DNA of 64,000 bases from Hymenopus coronatus. Taxonomy: Eukaryota > Arthropoda > Insecta > Mantodea > Hymenopodidae. The stretch lies in contig CM060883.1 of assembly GCA_030762935.1 (NCBI GenBank), positions 97,600,001 to 97,664,000 on the forward strand, in the 5' to 3' direction. This document shows positions 35,690 to 46,194 of this stretch, in pieces. How positions within the stretch are numbered: the stretch's first letter is position 1; every line of letters starts with the position of its first letter. The notes under the pieces are model-generated. The model did no database searches and was not told where the DNA came from. It saw only the letters and a list, made by a program, of their open reading frames with translations. The position numbers and the translations under genes were made by a program.

Positions 35690-37805
35690 GTAAGTTTGAT
35701 GATAGAGCAGCAACTATATGGCCTTTAATATTACATTTCGCTTTGGATATGATTGGAAACATATCTATCTCATTAAAATTTATAGGTAATCTCTAAATAA
35801 GTAGTAGTCTAAAACTTTATCCACTAAATTATCATATTGAGTTCTTCTTGGAGCAAATATTATGAGGCCATCAAAGGAGCACATATTCTTTGTTTCTTCT
35901 TCTATGTAAAGGAGATGAATGATTATTTCAAGTAAATGGACTAAGGTACCTAACTTCAAGTTCAGATTTTAATTTATTGTCTAATGAGAGAGTGACTGCT
36001 GCACCAATCAATCATAGCAGTTCACTGGGCATATAAACGGCATATCTTGTATGCCATTCCCAATTTTGCCAATGTCACTGAAGTGGAGGGATATATGTTG
36101 TCAGTGGCTTTTACAGCGTGCCTTTCTTGATAGAAAATTAATTCCTGTCCATGAGTTGTGGCATTAAGCATTTCAATTATGGCCACAAAACATTAGCCTG
36201 GATCTTTATCAGGCTGCACAGGAATAGCTTCATGCAACAGCTTCATGCAACTGGCTTCTTCTTCATCTTCGCTTGATGGCAGACAGTTACATCCTGTATC
36301 ATGAAATCCTTTTCACCAGATGAACTTGTACTCCTCTCTTACTTGCTGTAATTGGAGGAGTAAGAGGACTACTTGCATAACTGTGTGGTACCAAGGGAGA
36401 ACTTTGGAACTGTCATCGCTTTCCTACTACCCGTTCTTCTTTGCAGAATACTGATTAGATAACAATTGCATATAGCACTCCGAACTAAAGATATAAATAA
36501 GAAATATAAAAATCACTCTATGAAAATAAATACAAAAAACATACCTAATGTGAATCTGAAAGAGGTTGTATTCCATCCTTCTCTCTCCCTTCATCTTGTT
36601 CTGCATGTGATCTACTCTTAAGGCTGGTGTCTACCCATTTCTGGGAAGTTGTGTAGCCTTCACTTACTCATATTTCATCTGCCACCCTTCCTGTCTTTAC
36701 ATGGGAATTTAACAATGCATCCTCACAGTCAACAGTGATATTCTTACTGTTTCTTTTTTGGAATTCAAAATTAATGTCAAGTAACAGCTTATAAAAAGAT
36801 GTTTGCTTGAACATAGGTATGTTGGAGTCACGGTTCACAAAGCAAGTAGTTTCTTGATAGTAAGAGGCTTGTTACTGTGGAAGAAATGATGAACATTTTG
36901 ACACTCTACGCTCCTAACAAATTCATCAAACTGAACTTCTAGCACTGGCTTTTCATGTTTCCAGGTGTGGTTATCTTGTGTGTTTTTAACCTTTCACTGC
37001 ACATGGAATTTACACTTTATGCACATAAAAATTCAAAATTATACCTTTCTCACCACTTTCTTAAAAGGCTTACGTCTGCAATGTTTTACAAATTGCACTT
37101 TTTTTGGCCATGATGATTTAAGTACTAATGACCTCATCTTCCCACTTCGAAAGCAGTCTGCTTATTTTCTAATTAATTACTTTAGATTTTTTTTGCTGAA
37201 ACTCTGCAAAATCACATACTACAGATACTGTTGATGTGTAATACAGAGGAGACCCATTAGTTTTTGTTAGTACTCAGCAAAGTACTTTGTAACCAGTGTA
37301 CCTCATAATATACTACATGAGCCAATGAACATAGCTTTTGTGTATGTGTCTCTACATAAGTACCTATTCACTTGTATAATCTTCGTCAAGTGCAGGATGT
37401 CCAATTTGCCATCTAAATCCCCAGCGAACCCTCTACACTGTCTCTTCATGCAAATTCAAGTGCACACCAACTATAGCACCATTTTCTCAAAAAAAAATGT
37501 ATATATTTCTCACAAGATGACAAATGAAAATCAGATCTACAAACAAAACTTGAAACTTTCCTCCTTCATATGGCAGTATGACAATTTATTTATGTCAAGC
37601 ATTGGTGAAAATATAACCTTATGAAATTGTCCTATAATTTGTACATACCCTGTATATAACATCCTATTATACATAAAACCTCTCGAAAAGAGGAATTTTA
37701 TTACCAAATGCATAGTCTTGCTCTTAATTGAAGCTAACAATTGAACAAAGAACCTTCTTATACTACATTGTTAAGCAATTTTTACACAGCAATTTTTTTA
37801 TATAA
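35690..37805. other. Intron sequence after third exon, mostly unrecognised
   Basis: No exon of the host gene was recognised. On the minus strand around 36450-36050 a degraded open stretch (SSEDEEEASCMKLLHEAI and onward) could be a pseudogene. I cannot assign it to a family with confidence. The rest looks like unique AT-rich DNA. Confidence 0.4.
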
Positions 37806-38300
37806 ATTGAGTCACCTTTTTTACACTTTTTGCTCTAACTTTGTCTTCGTTTGGGAAGACCAGTTTCAGGGTACTTTAACCCTATCTTCAGTTCCGTGGA
37901 TAACTGACGCTACATACAACAGTTGTGTACAGCCTGGTGTTGTGTTGCCATCTACTCTTGTCAATAGGATGACGTCATCAATAGCGGGGACCTCAAAATT
38001 CATAAGCGAATCTTCTTCTCTGCTGATAAAGATGTTTTCCCAAATTTGCAGTTCCAAAGGTTTCTTTACACATTTAATCAACTCTATTTCTTCCTTTATG
38101 TTATGCTTTTCAGACCAAAAATGATATGCTACTGCAGATTTGTCTACATGCTTGTACCTAATGCTTCTCAAGTGTTCTTCCATCCTAGTTTTCAAATTTT
38201 GTTTTGTTTTTCCAATATAAATCTTATTGCAGTCTCAGCAGCTCATTTTATAAATCCCTGATTTTGTAGTGTTTGGTGTGGTACCTTTCAAAGCATGGCA
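37806..38300 (-). mobile_element. Penelope-like element fragment: GIY-YIG C-terminus plus 3' end
   Basis: On the minus strand, 38250-37866 encodes the PLE endonuclease C-terminus: YIGKTKQNLKTRMEEHLRSI, then DKSAVAYHFW and WENIFISREEDSLMNFEVP. This is the usual order from the YIG motif through the HFW block to the 'MNFExP' block. The 3' end follows, with a hammerhead-like motif at 37854-37895 and a degraded common tail (AAGTGTAAAAAAGGTGACTC). The reverse transcriptase part is absent, so this is a 5'-truncated insertion. Confidence 0.88.
37854..37895 (-). ncRNA. Hammerhead-ribozyme-like motif (PLE 3' end)
   Basis: Read on the minus strand: stem I GGAA/UUCC, core CUGAAGA, one extra U, stem II AGGGU/ACCCU with a 6-nt loop, GAA, stem III AC/GU with a 2-nt loop, and cleavage triplet GUC. 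Every stem is fully paired. It is the cleanest of the set. The extra nucleotide after the core is a departure from the canonical hammerhead. Confidence 0.6.
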
Positions 38301-38773
38301 TTCTTAAGGGCATTCTAATTTTACCCTGTACAGTTATCTGCTAAAAGCCTCAAAGTATTGTTCTCACAGAGGCTTGAAGCAACCTCAACAGAACCTCTGC
38401 CAGCCTGACATAGAAGGGTATTTTTTATTATCCATGTGTGTGATAGCTTAATTGCTAGAATATATGCCTCATTGATTGATTCTTTTGGAAGAACCTGATT
38501 CTGCTACATATCAAAGTATAGGATTGTTGAATTATAAGCAGAGACCTGAAAAAGGTGAGGTTATTTTTTGAGTAAAAGTGGTTTTATTTTTACCCAGAAG
38601 TGAGGTTATTTCTACCAAAAAGCAAGTTATTTTCAAATAGTTTATTTGGGCATTTATTAATGCATACAGTATATCTTTTCATGCATCCATTACACTTAGC
38701 TTTCAAATGCAAAAGCTGATTTATGATTAGTTTTATTTAAATTAATCTGCATGTTACAGCGAACAAAAACACT

Positions 38774-39140
38774 CATCTCCTGCGCCTCGGTAGTGTAAGG
38801 GACTGACTGCCTCACCAGCAAGAGGTCTCGGGTTCAAATCTAGCTTAGGCTTAGTTACTTGAATAAGCTTTTTCCTTTTCCTGGAGAGATGAATGTTGAA
38901 TAACTTTAACCTACATGGACCCTGAGATCTTTTGAGGATTATTTCACCAATATCATTCAACGTCTGCTATGACCAACCAAGTTAAGGATGATTGTATAAT
39001 TTTGAAGCTGCTTACAGTGAAGACATAATCAAATTGAATTCATTACTGTAGTGGTTCAACAGCTGAGGATGCGGGCGAAACAATTGTCCTGCACAATAAA
39101 AGTAAGTGAAGTGTGTGTTAATACATACCACTTTAATTAA
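38774..39140 (+). mobile_element. tRNA-headed SINE-like unit with PLE-type 3' end
   Basis: A tRNA-like head (GCGCCTCGGTAGTGTAAGGG; B-box-like GGGTTCAAATCT at about 38830-38841) is followed by about 200 bp of unrecognised body. The unit then ends with a hammerhead-like motif (39060-39091) and the tail AAGTAAGTGAAGTGTGTGTT shared with PLE 3' ends. No PLE protein remnant lies between. Either a SINE has taken over a PLE 3' end, or a SINE fragment happens to sit upstream of a solo PLE end; I could not find a target duplication to decide. Confidence 0.45.
39060..39091 (+). ncRNA. Hammerhead-ribozyme-like motif
   Basis: Stem I CAG/CUG, core CUGAGGA (39063-39069), extra U, a 2-bp stem II GC/GC, GAA (39077-39079), stem III AC/GU with loop AAUU, and cleavage triplet GUC (39086-39088). 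It is very compact (32 nt). Confidence 0.5.
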
Positions 39141-39527
39141 TTCAATTTAAGTTAAAGAATGTTAAGCTACAGAAAAGGAAGAAAGAACAAAAAATACTCG
39201 GGTCCACATTTGCACAATTATTAGTTGCACAAATTTCTCAGCTTAGTATGATTTTGAAATTGTCCAGCTTTCAATACAGTCCTTATATCAACTTGAGCCA
39301 TATTTTACTTCACAGCCCTTCAGTTCAGTATAACCTGAAATTAACTGATCCAGAGCCACAGAAAGGGAAGTTTGTGGAACTCTGTCAGAAGGGATGGGTT
39401 TCTCTCTTGTTACATCTGTAGATTGTTTGAGCAGCAGCTGTTTGTTTGCTGCTAAGACATTAATTGCATCATATGACATCGTGCTCCATGATTTTCAATT
39501 GTATCCCCAATTTACCCAAATCTTCAT

Positions 39528-40330
39528 AAAAAATCTGATGTGTTCTATTCACACGACTTTCTCTAGCTCTTCCATATACAAACTATTCTTACAAAAGACT
39601 AATATTTTATCTACATCATGCTAATTAAGATAAACACTAGCAGAATTGGTCGTATTACTTATTTATAAGTAGGAGGGAAATAAGGAAATACATTAGTCTG
39701 AAGCGATAGTCAAGTCTTTTAAAAGCTGGTCGCTAAGGGAAACAGTTGGGGTTTGCTTTGCTTTGCACAGTCCCGTTTGAGAAAAATTAGAAATATGTCA
39801 AAAATAGTCATCTCTACAAGAAAAACGTATGACATAAATTGTATGTTTTAATGAGGTCTACATCTTTTGTGAAGTAAGTTATTGTCTATCTCTTACGGTT
39901 TAACCATTATGCAAAATTCTGCAAAGCTCATCCAGAATAAAGAGGTCTTCAGAGGCTATTGCTAGAAGAAAATTAAAGATACATGCTTTTTTTGAGACAT
40001 AAATATCTTCAAATTTACAGTATTTTAATGAAAATCGTTTGCTATTTTTGAGATAAACAATTGTCTAAAATTCTTCCAAGTAAAGGGTAGTTTGTGGTGG
40101 TGGGGATTTTCTTGAAAATCTTTGTGTCGCATCCTTGGAAAATACTAAAATAAACACACACTCACTCTCACTCTCTCTTGGACCTTTTTCTAAACTTTTT
40201 TTTTCAGACTCAAAAGACCTCAAAATATATATTTCTTATGAAATCTCAACATCAGATTTTTGGATGGAATACAATATCTTCTCTAGCTACTATCCATATT
40301 GTATATATGTGCTAGAGAAAGTAAAAAGAT
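39528..40330 (-). repeat. Dispersed repeat family A copy
   Basis: Minus orientation: begins on the plus strand with AAAAATCTGATGTGTTCTAT and ends with the palindromic terminus near 40290-40325 (TGTGCTAGAGAAAGTAAAAA). The GT tract appears as a short CACTCTCACTCTCTC stretch. Confidence 0.82.
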
Positions 40331-40626
40331 TAGCAGTAGAATATTTTGATTCTTCTAGTTATATTACCAGTCAAGCAGGCACTGAAACGGATAGCAGACA
40401 TCTCTTCAATACTCGGAAATATAAAGAGTTCACACCACCATTGGCAATAATTTTTTAGTTGTAACTTAAAAAAAAATCTGCCAAATAAAACACACTACTC
40501 ATGAACCATGAATTCCAACAAGTAACCACTAAACGTTGGGATCATTGAACAGTTTAACTTAAAATTACAATTTAGTATATTAGACTTTGTGACAGTGACA
40601 TGTTCTAACCATCAAGATTAATTACC

Positions 40627-41165
40627 GAGTCGATTTTTGTAATACTACATCACTTACTATTATTTATAGGAAAATATGTTTTTTGAGCTATTTTATTCTG
40701 TCATCAGAGCTTATTAAACTGCTATTGTCATTCGTCATGGTGGTTGGACTTGTCCCTCTCCGCAAGTCACCTTGTGGGGTTTAAACTCTGAAAATTGTTC
40801 CTTGTTCTTCCAGAAGTAGGTATTCTGTCAAACTTTTGGCTCTGTTTTCCTTGCTATGTTTTTTAGTGCTTTTGAATTTCTATTTATAATGTATTTATCC
40901 TTCCAAAAATGCCATGCTACTGACGTTTTGTCTTCTTGTATTTGTTTTATGTTTCTCGTGTATTCTTTTGTTCTTGTTTTTATGTTTCTTTTAGTTTTTT
41001 CAATATAAATTATTTCATAATCATTACAGCTGAACTGGTATATTTCTGGCTTGCTTTCCTGTCGATGTCATCTCTTAATTTTGAACATAACATGTTTTAT
41101 ATGGACTTTTTGGAATAAGTGTCCTGACCTCTTTTATAATGTTTTTCTATTTTTGGCTCCGTTTA
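40627..41165 (-). mobile_element. Penelope-like element fragment (GIY-YIG C-terminus)
   Basis: On the minus strand the frame reads TRTKEYTRNIKQIQEDKTSV then AWHFWKDKYIINRNSKALKN, and then WKNKE. It is closely related to the element at 56357-57454 (AWHFWKEKHTINRSPKILKN). A degraded hammerhead-like segment (CTGATGA, 40670-40712) and the common tail (plus strand GAGTCGATTTTTGTAATACT at 40627) close its 3' end. Stops and frameshifts are present. Confidence 0.8.
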
Positions 41166-42009
41166 CTTTCTCCATTTGCTTGGTTCACAGCCACATTGTT
41201 GTTTGCACATGGAGACATTAACAATCTGCGCATAAGACTGTTGAGAATGGGATTGTAAGGCTGTGAAATCTGTCTTAACGAACCACTCGAACACAGCACA
41301 ATTTATTTTGTCATATTGCATGGATTTTGTGATGCGTTTCACATGACCTGCTGTTCCTTTACCCATTTGTCTTTAATTTTGTTTCTCAAAATGTTTACAA
41401 GTTGTTGCTACTGAATTACACACACAATTGTGTACTCAAGTTCATGGTTTTGTTTCACTCATAATGAATCACTTTCTTGTCAGAATGACAGCCTCCAACA
41501 TTAGAACTGCAACTGTGGCAGTCCGGTCCGGTTTAGGAAGGTTGACTGCATTTTGTTTTATGCAACTGTTGGTGTCCTGTAGATACCAAGGAAGGGTAGC
41601 TGCCCAGTATATTCTATCTCCGAAGTGAATTTTATAAATTTTTCTTGCAGGTTTATTAACTGGGACTGAAAAGTTCATCATCTATAAAGCTGTGACATAT
41701 TTTGAATATTCAGAGAAATGCCTTTGTGACTCTTGTTTCCAAATGTCTCATAAAAAGGTGTGTTAATAGCAGTAACAGTGGGCTGTCTATTCTAAACCAG
41801 AGTTTTGTGTATAGCATTTTTCATTGAAAGTGGAGACATTTTGGTCTGTGTACAGGTTTGTTAATGTGTTCTTGTTTTTCCTATTGCTAGCAGCAGTTTC
41901 TGATACAATATCGTAGGCTTTCTGTTGGTATAGTTGGAAAAAGGCATATTGGCAAACGAGACTAAAATATCTATTTTTTCTATTTCCACATTTTTTATGT
42001 TTACTTTTA
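41166..42009. other. Unassigned sequence between PLE fragments
   Basis: A minus-strand open stretch at 41469-41681 (IYKIHFGDRIYWAATLPWYL) is not recognised. No tandem repeat or transposon end was seen. Confidence 0.35.
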
Positions 42010-42105
42010 CTAGCTAGCACATATGTATATATAATGTACATAATATGTAGAGAAGGTATTGCATTCCAGTCAATAATTTGATACCAGATTTCACCAGAAG
42101 ACTCT
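42010..42105 (+). repeat. Dispersed repeat family A, short terminal fragment
   Basis: Contains only the first ~90 bp of the family: ATGTACATAATATGTAGAGA, GGTATTGCATTCC and GATACCAGATTTCACCAGAA. Confidence 0.7.
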
Positions 42106-42309
42106 GAAATCCTAAAATTCAGCAGCAGTGGTAGAGAGTCTAGATAATGTGTATAACAAGTATTCTAATGTCAGCACAGTTTATTATCCTATCCAGTACC
42201 CAATGCTTGTTTTACTGATGTCATGAATCATTCTACATTGGTTCACTGTAAGAACACCTTGCATAAAAAACATGTGAAAAACAGTGGAGTCAACTTAAAC
42301 ACTCTTTTA

Positions 42310-42901
42310 TTATGTAACTAATTTGAGTCAAATGTGGACACTATAGCTTCACTTAGTTTTTTCCTGGATGCATTTCAAAGATGTTCATCTTCATCGTCGG
42401 CGGGTGTTTGGCTGGCTTCAGAAGGGGAGATTACATTACCTCTGTGCTGCCATCTGGTTTTCTTGGAGATAATAGTAAGGTGTTGTCAGCCGGTGGTATT
42501 TGAAAATTCATAACTCTGTGTGCGTTTTTCCTTATGTGTATTCTTTCCCAAATTGCTAGTTCAGCTGTGGTTTTTACATGTTTAATAAGTTCAATGTCTG
42601 GTTTGATGTTGTGTTAAAGTGATGTGATACTGCAGATTTGTCTGTTTGTTTGAGTTTCAAGTTCCTGAGATCTTGTTGGAAGGTTTCTCTTAGCCTGTCC
42701 AATGTAAATTTTGGGGCCATCCTCACAGGTTATTTGGTATGGTGTCTTTTAATGGATGGTTTAAAAGCTTCCTGAGGTCATATTTGTTTTGTATATTATG
42801 ACTTTGGAACAGCTTTTTGAATTGTGCAACTGCGGGTGGAACGTAAATTTACTGTATTTTTGGTTTGGGTTGGTTCCTCTACTTAGTGTGGGGATATAGA
42901 A
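42310..42901 (-). mobile_element. Penelope-like element, minus copy of a head-to-head pair (3' part)
   Basis: On the minus strand this is the same sequence as 45237-46090 on the plus strand. It includes the linker (NPNQKYSKFTFHPQLH-like), the degraded GIY-YIG region, the MNFQIPPADN block and the 3' end with GGAAAAAACTAAGTGAA. The 5' side continues at 44857-44919 beyond a LINE insertion. Frameshifts make it a pseudogene. Compared with its partner it lacks the SINE at 45565-45797. Confidence 0.85.
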
Positions 42902-42964
42902 GTGGGAAGTAATAGAAATTATTAATACATTCGATAATAAACAATCTAGTGTTTGGGATGAAAT

Positions 42965-43184
42965 AACACCTAAATTCAAGATCTTCTCGGGCTTCTAGCC
43001 AGGTAAAAACTTGGCTTGACACCAACGTTTCGAAGAAGTGCATCAGTTCACCCTGAAGACGAGGAAGATGCACTTCTTCGAAACGTTGGTGTCAAGCCAA
43101 GTTTTTACCTGGCTAGAAGCCCGAGAAGATCTTGAATTAACACGTCGCCAGGAAAGCTATAGTTATTATTTTAAACACCTAAAT
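42965..43184. mobile_element. 198-bp fold-back element with 11-bp target-site duplication
   Basis: The insert spans 42976-43173 and is flanked by AACACCTAAAT (42965-42975 and 43174-43184). About 72 bp of its left part is an exact or near-exact reverse complement of the right part, around a loop of about 22 bp (42974-43046 pairs with 43070-43135). A unique right end (ACACGTCGCCAGGAAAGC onward) is unpaired. The right arm plus loop carries a hammerhead-like motif. Removing the insert with one duplication restores the LINE reading frame (...DEITPKCLKQCKKEITMPL). Confidence 0.88.
43049..43091 (+). ncRNA. Hammerhead-ribozyme-like motif in the fold-back element
   Basis: Stem I CACC/GGUG, core CUGAAGA (43053-43059), extra C, stem II GAGGAAG/CUUCUUC with loop AUGCA, GAA (43080-43082), palindromic stem III ACGU, U at the cleavage position (triplet GUU). 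Stem III has no loop in a monomer, so it would need a dimer. An inverted partial copy lies in the left arm. Confidence 0.5.
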
Positions 43185-43213
43185 GTTTAAAACAATGTAA
43201 AAAAGAAATAACT

Positions 43214-44638
43214 ATGCCATTGGTACATTTGATAAATTACTCTATAGCAAAGGGGGAGTTTCCAAACTGTTTGAAGACAAGTATAGTGCGCCCTATATTT
43301 AAAAAAGGAGACAAAACCCAAGTAACAAACTATCGCCCAATCACGTTAACGTCCACATTAGCCAAGCTGTTTGAAAAAATACTACTAGTTAGGATAAACA
43401 AGTTTCTAGCTGAAAATAACGTTGTTAGACCTACACAGCATGGTTTTCGAAAGAACCACTCAACTGTTACTGCCACAACTGAATTTCTTGGAGATATTAT
43501 AACTAGACTAGAAGATAGGAATAAAGTAGCTGGTATTTTCCTTGACCTTACAAAAGCTTTTGATTGCGTTGACCACAAAATATTACTGCTGAAGTTGAAC
43601 AACTATGGAATAAGGGGATTGGCAGAACAGTTAATATCATCCTATCTAACTGATCGAGGGCAGTGCATAGAAATTCCAAGTTATAAGGGTAATTGTAAAT
43701 GCATGCATAAGTCTAAGGAGGGAATTGTGCAGTATGGAGTCCCACAGGGTTCGGTGCTTGGGCCTCTACTTTTTATACTATATATTAACGATATTCCTAG
43801 TATTTCAAACTCAAAATTGTTGTCTTATGCTGATGACACAACTGTGTTATGTTGGCACACTTCTATAGTTGATCTTGCTGCAAAAATAAAAGTTGATACA
43901 ACCCAGCTACTGAACTATTTCAACTCCAACAACTTAGGATGTAATACAAGTAAGACTAAAATATTAAATTTTGCAATTTCCCAAAGACAAAGTGAGCAGT
44001 TAAAAACCAAAGTAGGTAACGAACATATTATTGAAAGCGATCAGACCTCTTTTCTGGGCATAGTATTCGACAAACATCTAACATGGGACAGACATATTGA
44101 ACACGTCTGTAATAAAATTAGTAAAGGAGGATATTTGTTAAGATATTTTTCTAGACTTAAAAACCCAAGTATATTACGCACAATTTATTATGGTGTAATA
44201 TATCCTCATTTACTGTATGGTATAGAACTCTGGGGTGGTGCTGCAGCAGTGCATATGAATAGGGTGTTGACACTGCAAAAAAAGTGTATAAGGATAATTT
44301 CAAATGTAAGACCTGACCACCCATGCAGAGAGTTATTTATAAAAAATGAAATTCACACTGTTGTATCACTGTATGTATATCGTGTACTACTCCTAATACA
44401 TGGATCAAAAGACATCACAAGACATTGTGAGGTGCACAAGCACAGTACTAGAAGTCAGAGTAATGTATATAGATCTGTACATACAAAAAAGTTTTCTGAC
44501 AAAGATCCAATGAATATAGGAGCAACTTTGTATAATAAACTCCCAATAGAATTTAAAACTCTACAAATTAAATCTTTTAAAGCTAAGCTAAAGAAATACC
44601 TTGTTAACAAACCTCTGTACAGACTCGATGAACTCTGA
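43214..44638 (+). pseudogene. LINE reverse transcriptase (ORF2 fragment)
   Basis: 474 codons without a stop, but not a real start: the coding sequence continues upstream across the inserted fold-back element. RT blocks in order: FPNCLKTSIVRPIFKKGD, NYRPITLTSTLAKLFEKIL, QHGFRKNHST, GIFLDLTKAFDCVDHKIL (first catalytic Asp), GVPQGSVLGPLLFILYINDI, and SYADDTT with the YADD box. The thumb block FLGIVFDKHLTWDRHIEH and the C-terminal YPHLLYGIELWGGA follow. The stop TGA lies at 44636-44638. No RNase H or second domain is seen after the RT. The copy is disabled by 5' truncation and by the upstream insertion. Confidence 0.92.
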
Positions 44639-44856
44639 TCTGAGGTGTGTGTGTGAGTGAGTGAGCGAGCGAGTGCGCATGGCAAATGATTACATGTGTG
44701 AGTGTGAGAGAGAAAGTGTGTTTGTATGAAATAGCTTTGTAACTAATAATTATACTGTAATACTTATAATGTAATACTGACTGACCATGCTTATAACTTG
44801 TATCCTCAAGTATACAGGCAATAAAGAATTATTACTATTATTATTATTATCTTTAA

Positions 44857-44919
44857 TCTTCTTTTGTTTCTTATACTTTTGTATTGGTTTGTCCACTAAC
44901 TCTGTTTCTGTCTATTTTC
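44857..44919 (-). mobile_element. Penelope-like element, minus copy of head-to-head pair (5' stub)
   Basis: Reverse complement of about 45172-45235 in the plus copy (GTGGACAAACTAATACAAAG region). It shows that the minus copy was cut in two by the LINE at 42902-44856. It meets the plus-strand copy directly at about 44919. Confidence 0.85.
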
Positions 44920-46095
44920 AATAGAAAAAGAAGGTTGGCTACCATTTTTTGATCTAAAAATCATAAGACGGAATAACAAAATAAAATGTGGTATTTACAG
45001 AAAACCCAGACACAGACATTTACATCAAGAAAAACAACTTCAACCCAAAAAACACAGCAACATGCAATTTTTCACAGCCTGAAACATAGGGTAGTAAACA
45101 CACCACTGGAAAAAGGAGAATATGAACAGGAACACCAACACATAAAGAAAGTTGCTACAGAAAATGGTTTTGAAACAGAGTTAGTGGACAAACTAATACA
45201 AAGGTATAAGAAACAAAAGAAGATTAAAAATATCACCTCATTAAGTACAGGAGCCAACCCAAACCAAAAATATAATAAATTTACATTCCACCCACAGTTG
45301 CACAAAAAATTCAAAAAGCTGTTCCAAAATCATAATATATAAAACAAATACAGAAACCTATTAAACCATCCATTAAAAGACACCATACCAAACAAATCAA
45401 AATCTGGAATTTACCAAATAAACTGTGAGGATGGCCCCAAAATTTACATTGGACAGGCTAAGAGAAACCTTCAAACAAGATCTCAGGAACTTGAAACTCA
45501 AACAAACAGACAAATCTGCAATATCACATCACTTTAACACAACATCAAACCAGACATTGAACTTTAACTTTTTTTTGTAGTGTTTAACACCCGCTTTAAC
45601 TACTAATGGGACCGCAGGCAGTGACACTGATGATACATGAATGATGATGGCGCACCGGTGGGATGCGATGGTGGGGAAACCAGAGTACCCGGAGAAAACC
45701 CGCCCCACCACAAATCTCACATGAGGTCGCTTGGGATCGAACCCCAGCCATCTAGGTGAGAGGCGAGTGGTATAACCACTCGGCCACAGCATGGCCAACA
45801 TTTAACTTATTAAACACGTAAAAACCACAGCTGAACTAGCAATTTGGGAAAGAATACACATAAGGAAAAACGCACACAGAGTTATGAATTTTCAAATACC
45901 ACCGGCTGACAACACCTTACTATTATCTCCAAGAAAACCAGATGGCAGCACAGAGGTAATGTAATCTCCCCTTCTGAAGCCAGCCAAACACCCGCCGACG
46001 ATGAAGATGAACATCTTTGAAATGCATCTGGGAAAAAACTAAGTGAAACTATAGTGTCCACATTTGACTCAAATTAGTTATGTAGTAAATTTAAA
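44920..46095 (+). pseudogene. Penelope-like element, plus copy of head-to-head pair
   Basis: 5'-truncated PLE starting at KEGWLPFFDLKIIRRNNKIK, just after the RT catalytic box. It runs through the YRKP block, the linker (45250-45310, TKNIINLHSTHS in a shifted frame), the degraded GIY-YIG region (AKRNLQTRSQELETQTNRQI region, 45420-45540), and the block KNAHRVMNFQIPPADN (about 45868-45910). Its 3' end has a degraded hammerhead-like segment near 45985-46030 and the divergent common tail (46040-46076). A SINE (45565-45797) and several frameshifts disrupt it. Confidence 0.85.
45565..45797 (-). mobile_element. tRNA-derived SINE inserted in a PLE
   Basis: On the minus strand the element starts with a tRNA-like head with a perfect A box TGGCCGAGTGG and B box GGTTCGATCCC. 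It continues with CTCATGTGAGATTTGTGG, TTTTCTCCGGGTACTCTGG, and ends with GCGGGTGTTAAACACTAC and a poly(A)-like tail. The 11-bp target duplication is ACATTGAACTT (45554-45564) / ACATTTAACTT (45798-45808). The empty site is preserved in the minus PLE copy near 42590, which confirms the insertion. Confidence 0.92.
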
Positions 46096-46194
46096 GTTTC
46101 ACTGTGTATATCACTTCACAACATACTTTGTTGATTAAACACTCTTGATTGTTGTTCCTTAAGAAAAGGCACTAACTTTAGAATATTTCACAAA

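Larger units (their letters stand above)
42902..44856 (+). mobile_element. Non-LTR retrotransposon (5'-truncated) inserted in a PLE
   Basis: The element begins with KWEVIEIINTFDNKQSSVWD and ends with an (ATT)n tail after AATAAAGAATTATTACTATT (44821-44856). It contains the reverse transcriptase frame 43214-44638. A 198-bp fold-back element (42976-43173) splits the coding region. The LINE splits the minus-strand PLE copy (42310-42901 and 44857-44919). The simple-repeat 3' tail and the RT sequence suggest the Jockey/CR1 side of LINE diversity; the exact clade is not determined. Confidence 0.85.

Noticed and set aside
38774..38845. Functional tRNA gene
   Set aside because: B box is present but the acceptor and anticodon stems do not pair; better explained as a SINE head.
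40670..40712. Canonical CUGAUGA hammerhead core on the minus strand
   Set aside because: Stem II does not form and GAAA is changed to AAAA; it is a decayed relative rather than a ribozyme candidate.
41469..41681. 70-codon minus-strand frame with IHFGDRIYWAATLPWYL
   Set aside because: Suggestive of a transposon protein, but I could not place it in any family, so no gene is claimed.
45725..45797. Functional tRNA gene on the minus strand
   Set aside because: Good A and B boxes, but it is the head of a SINE with target duplications and no paired acceptor stem.
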